From: Pleurobrachia bachei
Lineage: Eukaryota; Ctenophora; Tentaculata; Cydippida; Pleurobrachiidae
DNA length: 29,647 nt
Reading direction: 5' to 3'
NCBI GenBank assembly: GCA_000695325.1
Contig: AVPN01000192.1
Coordinates: 52,658-82,304 of the forward strand
A program made the position numbers and the translations under genes. Positions within the stretch are counted from its first letter, which is position 1; every line of letters starts with the position of its first letter. The notes beneath the pieces are model-generated. The model was not told the DNA's origin, made no database searches, and saw nothing but the letters and a program-made list of their open reading frames with translations. Below, piece by piece: positions 19,257-27,000 of the stretch.

Positions 19257-22200
19257 CTCTTTTAGTCTTAGCTTCTCACTCAGTCACATAAACGTAATAA
19301 AACGCTAGCACAACTAGCCCCTCCCCTCGCATAACTGACAGTTTTGCTGTTTACTACTTTGATAGCTGTGAGAAAATTATAATCCGTTTGAGAATGTCAT
19401 ACTCATTTGAATGGCTGAGTGTTTAGTACCATGGTAGGGCCAGTACCTGCTGCTGACCACGCTGGCGTCTCCATGGTGACCTCTCCTGACAACCAGAGTG
19501 TTGCCATGGTAACTACGCCCATTGCAACCGACATGATGGCTGATCATGTTGATATGGATCCTATCGATGCAGGATCTAGGCGACCTAGTTTCCTGACTAG
19601 CTTCGCCGAGTCTGCCATTGATTACATTTCTTGTAGAAGGTGTGGTCCTTTATTTGTATTTTAGAGTTAAAGGTGCGCTTGCTATTATCATCTTTCTGTC
19701 ATATTATGTATTAGTTTTTCGTCGAATTATTTCCGGCGAGTTGAAATCAAGATCTTGCTCAAAAAGTTCCCTTTCTAATCAACAATTTAACTATACTCAT
19801 CTAGTCAATTATAATAATTCTCTCAAATATTTCAGTAACGCTTTGGCGAAAGACAGCCTTCCTGAAGAGGAGGACCCTTTTATTTTGGAACATTTTCACG
19901 ACCAGCAACATAGGCCGAAACCCAACACTCCGCCGCCTAGAGCCAACCCACAAGATGGCATTTTTATTGTTGATCCTACCGGGGATCTTTTCTTTTTTAC
20001 TCAGGTATTATTCAGGAACGCAGTTCATTCAGTGAGTTTCGAAAATACATTTTAGAGTTTTAGAAACTGGTAGTCGTTTGAACATAGAAGTTTAAATCTC
20101 TTAAATCCCCATGTATCCTCACATCTTGTAACACACTCACACACTTCAGGGATTGGTATCGATAGCGATGCTGTACAACCTCATTACCAGTGTTCTCCGA
20201 ATGACATTTGATGAGTTCGAGGATGATCACCAAGTTTTTATCTTCGTTTTTGATAGCCTTTCAGACGTTATTTATTTATTGGACTTTGCCATTCGCTTTA
20301 GAAGCGGATACTTAGATGATGGAATTTTGGTAAGTTTTAGTCGTCAGTACAGATTATTTTAGACGTTATGAAATGTATTAATAAGAGGCAGTCAATTTGC
20401 ATATTGAGTATGTGGAAACCCTTCACATTGAGATAACATTAATTGAATCTTAGTTTTAATGCCCTTCAGGTGACAGATCTTGTAAAGATAAGAGAGCAGT
20501 ATATGAACTGTGGGACATTTTTATATGATTTGATAGCCGTTTTACCGCTTTGCATTACCTATGGAATAGCGATGGAGTGTTATCAGCATTCCGCTTTTCT
20601 ACTTTTTCCAAGTAAGAAAGAAGGCGTCTTAAAAACGAGGAAACCTCGGGAAACCATCTTTAACCATTCGCTAAATCATATTCTGAACCAGTGCAATGAC
20701 GACGACGCGACATATAAAATTCATTTTAAATATTTCGAAATGGTTTTCTCATTTTCAGGTGCAGAGATAGAAGCCTCTATGATAAAGAATATAGTGATAG
20801 GGAAGGCAACCTTACGATTGGCTAAACTATCCAAATTTTATGCTATGAGAAAGTAAGATAACTATGACAGTAGAGTTAGATAGTGTTTTGAAACATTACG
20901 TATTCTTATAGATAAATAATTGTGAAGTATAAATTTTAATATGAATTAAACCTTACAATTTTTCAGTTTTTTTGAAATATTTGGCAGCAGAACAAATAGC
21001 CCAGGGGCAATGAGGGCATTCTGTTTGATCGTTTACCTCCTCCTATCTATCCACTGGGTCGGATGTGGCTACTACTGCATTTCAGAAGTAAGTGATATAT
21101 CTAAATAATCGACGGTGATAGTACATTTCACTACCCGGTGATATCCAATTATCAATGATTTTGTTTTCCAAACTCAAGTTCCTAACTAAAGAATCTTTAG
21201 TTTGAAGGTTTCGGGAGTAACAGTTGGGTATTTCCGTTGTACGAGGAGGGTGACTACAACAACCAACTTTCACGGTAAGACCAAGCACCATATATACATT
21301 TGCAGTTTCACAGTTGTTTCACTTTGAATTGCTCGTTCTCTCATCGTGCCCTCGCCGATTTCAAGTCGCTTATCGCGTGTAAGAACTAACATGAACAATT
21401 ATTATTGTTCTTATCTGTCCCTCCCCACTGTCCTCTACAACATCTTGCATTCTTGTGACGTGATATTCTGGCCTACGCCTCGTTTTGTGATTGATAGTTT
21501 TTCGTGTATCATTATCTCAACCGGAAACGGACACATCTCTCACTTCATCACTGCACCAACAACATCACGGTACCAATCATACATCAAAAAGCTGTAAGTT
21601 CATCTGTCCGTATTGTCTGTTTAATGATTGTGTACAATTGATATAAGAGTAAGACAAGACATAGCTTGAGAGTGTGCCCCAGACAGACCAACATACGATA
21701 AATGTCGAACCAGACCAAGACCCTCTCAAAGGCAAAACGTTACCTAAAGGACCAAGATCCTCTCAAATGTTCCAGAAATTCAAACCATGAGTCTCTTTCT
21801 CTCCCAGGGGAGAGAAAGGGACTCAGCGCCATAGTTACCACATAACCGGGTTGTTATGGAGGTTTGCTGAGCGTACCCCATGGTTTAGTAACAAACAAAC
21901 AAACAAACAAGACCAAGCACCGGGTCAATAATTAATGAATGAATTCTACTTTTTTGTGACGTCTGCAATTAATCACTGATCATGTAACATCTCCCGGCCG
22001 ACCCGTGCCATTTATCATATCTCTTGCTAATTCATTGCATGGATCATATATATTCTCACTCAGAATCTGTCCCTCATCAACTACTATCTCTCTCTCCCTC
22101 CTTATGTCTCCCTCTCTTCTTTGTCTTTCTCAACCAAGCTGCAGTTGTAGCGGGTAATTTCAGATTTATGGCGACTAATTACAAATGGTGGGTACAGTAT

Positions 22201-22273
22201 CTCTCTTAATCTCGAAACAGCTTGCTCAGTTTCTGAGTGAGTTGGTATCTATGTAAATTCTCTCGTCCCATTT

Positions 22274-22305
<32 letters not shown>

Positions 22306-24005
22306 GTGAGCGTGTTCCATTAGTAAGCTCGATAATGAACATAACGGGGCGACAACAAGATTATTGAAAGAGAGAGTATTGTGTGTTACCAACAGGCATC
22401 AACTGAAATACCATTCATCCACTCACCTTTTACCATTCATGCCAAGAAACACAATCTTTCTAGTCCAAAAGTAAGTTCCGTGCCAGCATCAGAGAATCCT
22501 TTCGTATGTATACTGATCAGTGATCACTAGCTGTCTCTACGTACCATTCATTATGCAAGATTGCAAGAGCAGGGATTGCAGCTTTTATCAAACGATTCAT
22601 AACACAGAAACCACAAGTATCAGATATATTTGCTGTCTGGTGCACGCCTCGACCTCCCGTGCAAGAAGACAAGAACACACTTATAGACAATTCTTTACTA
22701 AATGTTGATCGTTAAAATTCCCTTTACAGGAAGTACATACAATGTTTCTACTGGTCCTTCCTAACCCTGACAACTATTGGTGGCCCGGACGAACCCCACA
22801 CCACACTCGAGTACATAGTAACGTGTATCGTGTTTCTTATTGGCATCTTCATCTTTGCTGCTGTCGTGGGGAATGTGGGTGACGCCATATCCAGCATGAA
22901 TGAGTCGAAAACCACCTATCAAAAAAGGTACAAAATTGACAGGAGTAGAATGCATGATTGCATGGTGTTGAGAATTTTTACTGCGGTATTTGTTGTCTTT
23001 AGAATAGTATAGTGCCTCAGTGACAGGAGGGTCAGCTGTAATGATTATGATAAAGGATGCTATAGGTGATAATATTTTATGATAGATGATTATGAGCTCA
23101 AAGTGCTACATTTCAGAGATTTTGTACTAATTGAAATGCTTCAAAATGACATTGTTCAAAATGACATTGTTCAAAATCATAGTTGTAGCATAACTATAAC
23201 AAAGATTGTCAAAGAACATAATATAAAGACCTTATTATATCGTGACCTCGATAAACGATTAAAATTCCCCATTACAGGGCAGATGCGATTAAACTCTATA
23301 TGCAGCATCATGGTGTTCCTGATCTCTTACAAAGGAAGGTCAAGAAATGGCTGGAATATTCGTGGCAGAGAACCCAGGGGGCAGACGAACAGTCCCTCAT
23401 GGATGCCTTACCAGAGAGACTCCGAGCCAGAATCGCCATTCAGATTCTACTTTTAGTGAAGGTCTCGCATGGTTATCTAAAAATTCCCAAAACTGGCTTT
23501 TTTTACGCAAATGCCTAGGACTATTAATAATGATTTTGTTTCCAGATTCAAGTCTCTAACTAATCGTTCTTTAGTTTGAAGGATTCGGGAGTAACAGTTG
23601 GGTATTTCCGTTGTACGAGGAGGGCGACTACAACAACCAACTTTCACGGTGAGACTCAGCACCGGGGTAATAATTAATGAATGAATTCTACTTTTTTGTG
23701 ACGTCTGCAATTAATCACTCGCCCGGCTAGCCCGTGCCATTTATCATATCTCTTGCTAATTCATTGCATGGATCATATATATTCTCACTCTGAATCTGTC
23801 CCTCATCAACTACTATCTCTCCTTCGTTCCTCTCTTTGACTATCTCTCTTCTTTGTCTTTCTCATTCAAGCTGCAGTTGTGGCGGGTAATTTCAGATTTA
23901 TGGCGACTAATTACAAATGGTGGGTACAGTATCTCTCTTAATCTCGAAACAGCTTGCTCAGTTTCTGAGTGAGTTGGTATCTATGTAAATTCTCTCGTCC
24001 CATTT

Positions 24006-24037
<32 letters not shown>

Positions 24038-27000
24038 GTGAGCGTGTTCCATTAGTAAGCTCGATAATGAACATAACGGGGCGACAACAAGATTATTGAA
24101 AGAGAGAGTATTGTGTGTTACCAACAGGCATCAACTGAAATACCATTCATCCACTCACCTTTTACCATTCATGCCAAGAAACACAATCTTTCTAGTCCAA
24201 AAGTAAGTTCCGTGCCAGCATCAGAGAATCCTTTCGTATGTATACTGATCAGTGATCACTAGCTGTCTCTACGTACCATTCATTATGCAAGATTGCAAGA
24301 GCAGGGATTGCAGCTTTTATCAAACGATTCATAACACAGAAACCACAAGTATCAGATATATTTGCTGTCTGGTGCACGCCTCGACCTCCCGTGCAAGAAG
24401 ACAAGAACACACTTATAGACAATTCTTTACTAAATGTTGATCGTTAAAATTCCCTTTACAGGAAGTACATACAATGTTTCTACTGGTCCTTCCTAACCCT
24501 GACAACTATTGGTGGCCCGGACGAACCCCACACCACACTCGAGTACATAGTAACGTGTATCGTGTTTCTTATTGGCATCTTCATCTTTGCTGCTGTCGTG
24601 GGGAATGTGGGTGACGCCATATCCAGCATGAATGAGTCGAAAACCACCTATCAAAAAAGGTACAAAATTGACAGGAGTAGAATGCATGATTGCATGGTGT
24701 TGAGAATTTTTACTGCGGTATTTGTTGTCTTTAGAATAGTATAGTGCCTCAGTGACAGGAGGGTCAGCTGTAATGATTATGATAAAGGATGCTATAGGTG
24801 ATAATATTTTATGATAGATGATTATGAGCTCAAAGTGCTACATTTCAGAGATTTTGTACTAATTGAAATGCTTCAAAATGACATTGTTCAAAATGACATT
24901 GTTCAAAATCATAGTTGTAGCATAACTATAACAAAGATTGTCAAAGAACATAATATAAAGACCTTATTATATCGTGACCTCGATAAACGATTAAAATTCC
25001 CCATTACAGGGCAGATGCGATTAAACTCTATATGCAGCATCATGGTGTTCCTGATCTCTTACAAAGGAAGGTCAAGAAATGGCTGGAATATTCGTGGCAG
25101 AGAACCCAGGGGGCAGACGAACAGTCCCTCATGGATGCCTTACCAGAGAGACTCCGAGCCAGAATCGCCATTCAGATTCATGTTAAGACTCTCAAAAAGG
25201 TATTGCTACATGGTGGCAATTTTATTGTAATATGTTAATCTTGGTCAATAATAAACACTAAACATTCCAAGAACAGTATAGTAAAACCCTCTAAATCTTG
25301 ATACAATTGATGAAAATAAGTCGTTATAATTTAGGTGAAAATATTTGAGAACTGTGAACACGGTTTGTTGTGTGAATTGGTGTTGAAACTTCGTCCCCAG
25401 ATCTTCAGCCCTGGGGATTACATTTGCCGAATCGGAGAAATAGGTACATTCATACTTTTGTGTGTGTGTGTGTGGCTCTAGGTTATAGCGTACCAAACTC
25501 TGCCGTACGACAGAACGGTGTTGCAACCTGTCATAAAGTCTGTGGTCTGTATGAAAGATAATAGCTAAAATATCACGCTCAAAATCAAACAAAATTTCTC
25601 TGATATTCTAACTGTTTGTGGTCTGTATTGGGGCACTCTCACGCAAGCTTTTTGTCCTGTCAGCTTCTGAGTCTGGAACAAGGTAACGTTTTGCCTTTGA
25701 GGGTGTCTTGAGTTTGGTATAGTCTGGAAATAGGCAACGTTTTGCCTTTGAGAATTTCTTGAGGTTAGTTTGGTCTGGAACAAGGTACCTTTCTGCCTTT
25801 GAGAGTGTCTTGAGTTTGGTTTGGTCTGGAACAAGGTAACGTGGGAGGTCATGTGTGCTTGAAATGGGAACTTTAGAGAGATTTGAGCGGCATTTTAGTG
25901 AGGAAAATAGCTCATAATGGACCAAAATACAGCTGTAATTTAGTGATGAGCCTCGGCCAAGCCCGAGAGACAGTTCAGTGGTAACTGGGAGGTCATGTGT
26001 GCTTGAAATGGGAACTTTAGAGAGATTTGAGCGGCATTTTAGTGAGGAAAATAGCTCATAATGGACCAAAATACAGCTGTAATTTAGTGATGAGCCTCGG
26101 CCAAGCCCGAGAGACAGTTCAGTGGTAACTGGGAGGTCATGTGTGCTTGAAATGGGAACTTTAGAGAGATTTGAGCGGCATTTTAGTGAGGAAAATAGCT
26201 CATAATGGACCAAAATACAGCTGTAATTTAGTGATGAGCCTCGGCCAAGCCCGAGAGACAGTTCAGTGGTAACTGGGAGGTCATGTGTGCTTGAAATGGG
26301 AACTTTAGAGAGATTTGAGCGGCATTTTAGTGAGGAAAATAGCTCATAATGGACCAAAATACAGCTGTAATTTAGTGATGAGACTAGGCCAAGCCCGAGA
26401 GACAGTTCAGTGGTAACTGGGAGGTCATGTGTGCTTGAAATGGGAACTTTAGAGAGATTTGAGCGGCATTTTAGTGAGGAAAATAGCTCATAATGGACCA
26501 AAATACAGCTGTAATTTAGTGATGAGACTAGGCCAAGCCCGAGAGAAGAGAGGTGTTTCCGTTATGGACAAATATAAACGAGAACAATCAAACACAAGTA
26601 AGGGGTAGGACAGATTGTAGCGCCACTAGAATGTAAATTGTTCTAGAAGACGAGACAGGTGGGGAAGATAAACACATCTGTTAATTGTGGATAATAATGG
26701 ACCAAAATACAGCTGTAATTTAGTGATGAGACTAGGCCAGGCTCGAGAGACAGTTCAGTGGTAACTGGGAGGTCATGTGTGCTTGAAATGGGAACTTTAG
26801 AGAGATTTGAGCGGCATTTTAGTGAGGAAAATAGCTCATATTGGCCAAAAATGCTGCCATAAACTTATGGTTCGACTCAGCCATACCGGAGAGAGTGTTC
26901 TCTGGTAGCGGAGAGATCATATATTGTCTTGGAATATTGGTATTTGAGGCAGATTTAGTTGTATTTTAGTGAGGAGAAGAGCCCATATTGGTGTCCGAGA

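Larger units (their letters stand above)
17301..19426 (+). other. CNG intron 2
   Basis: About 2.1 kb with a hairpin repeat (17543-17612), GA tract (17864-17932) and two CT tracts (18608-18637, 19208-19255). No exon seen. Confidence 0.6.
23530..25182 (+). repeat. Duplicated exon 9-11 block, downstream copy
   Basis: Corresponds to 21160-23452 minus the 619-bp insertion and one 13-bp repeat. From about 22160 onward the offset is a constant 1732 bases with no difference seen, including the CT tract. The 5' part (intron 8 end to mid intron 9) is visibly diverged. Confidence 0.92.

Noticed and set aside
22520-22708. 62-codon frame repeated identically at 24252-24440
   Set aside because: Identity reflects the DNA duplication; it lies in the intron before exon 10 and shows no coding features.
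25608-26501. 297-codon open frame on the minus strand
   Set aside because: It is a by-product of a homogeneous 144-bp (48-codon) satellite within an intron; no family resemblance and no splice or start context.
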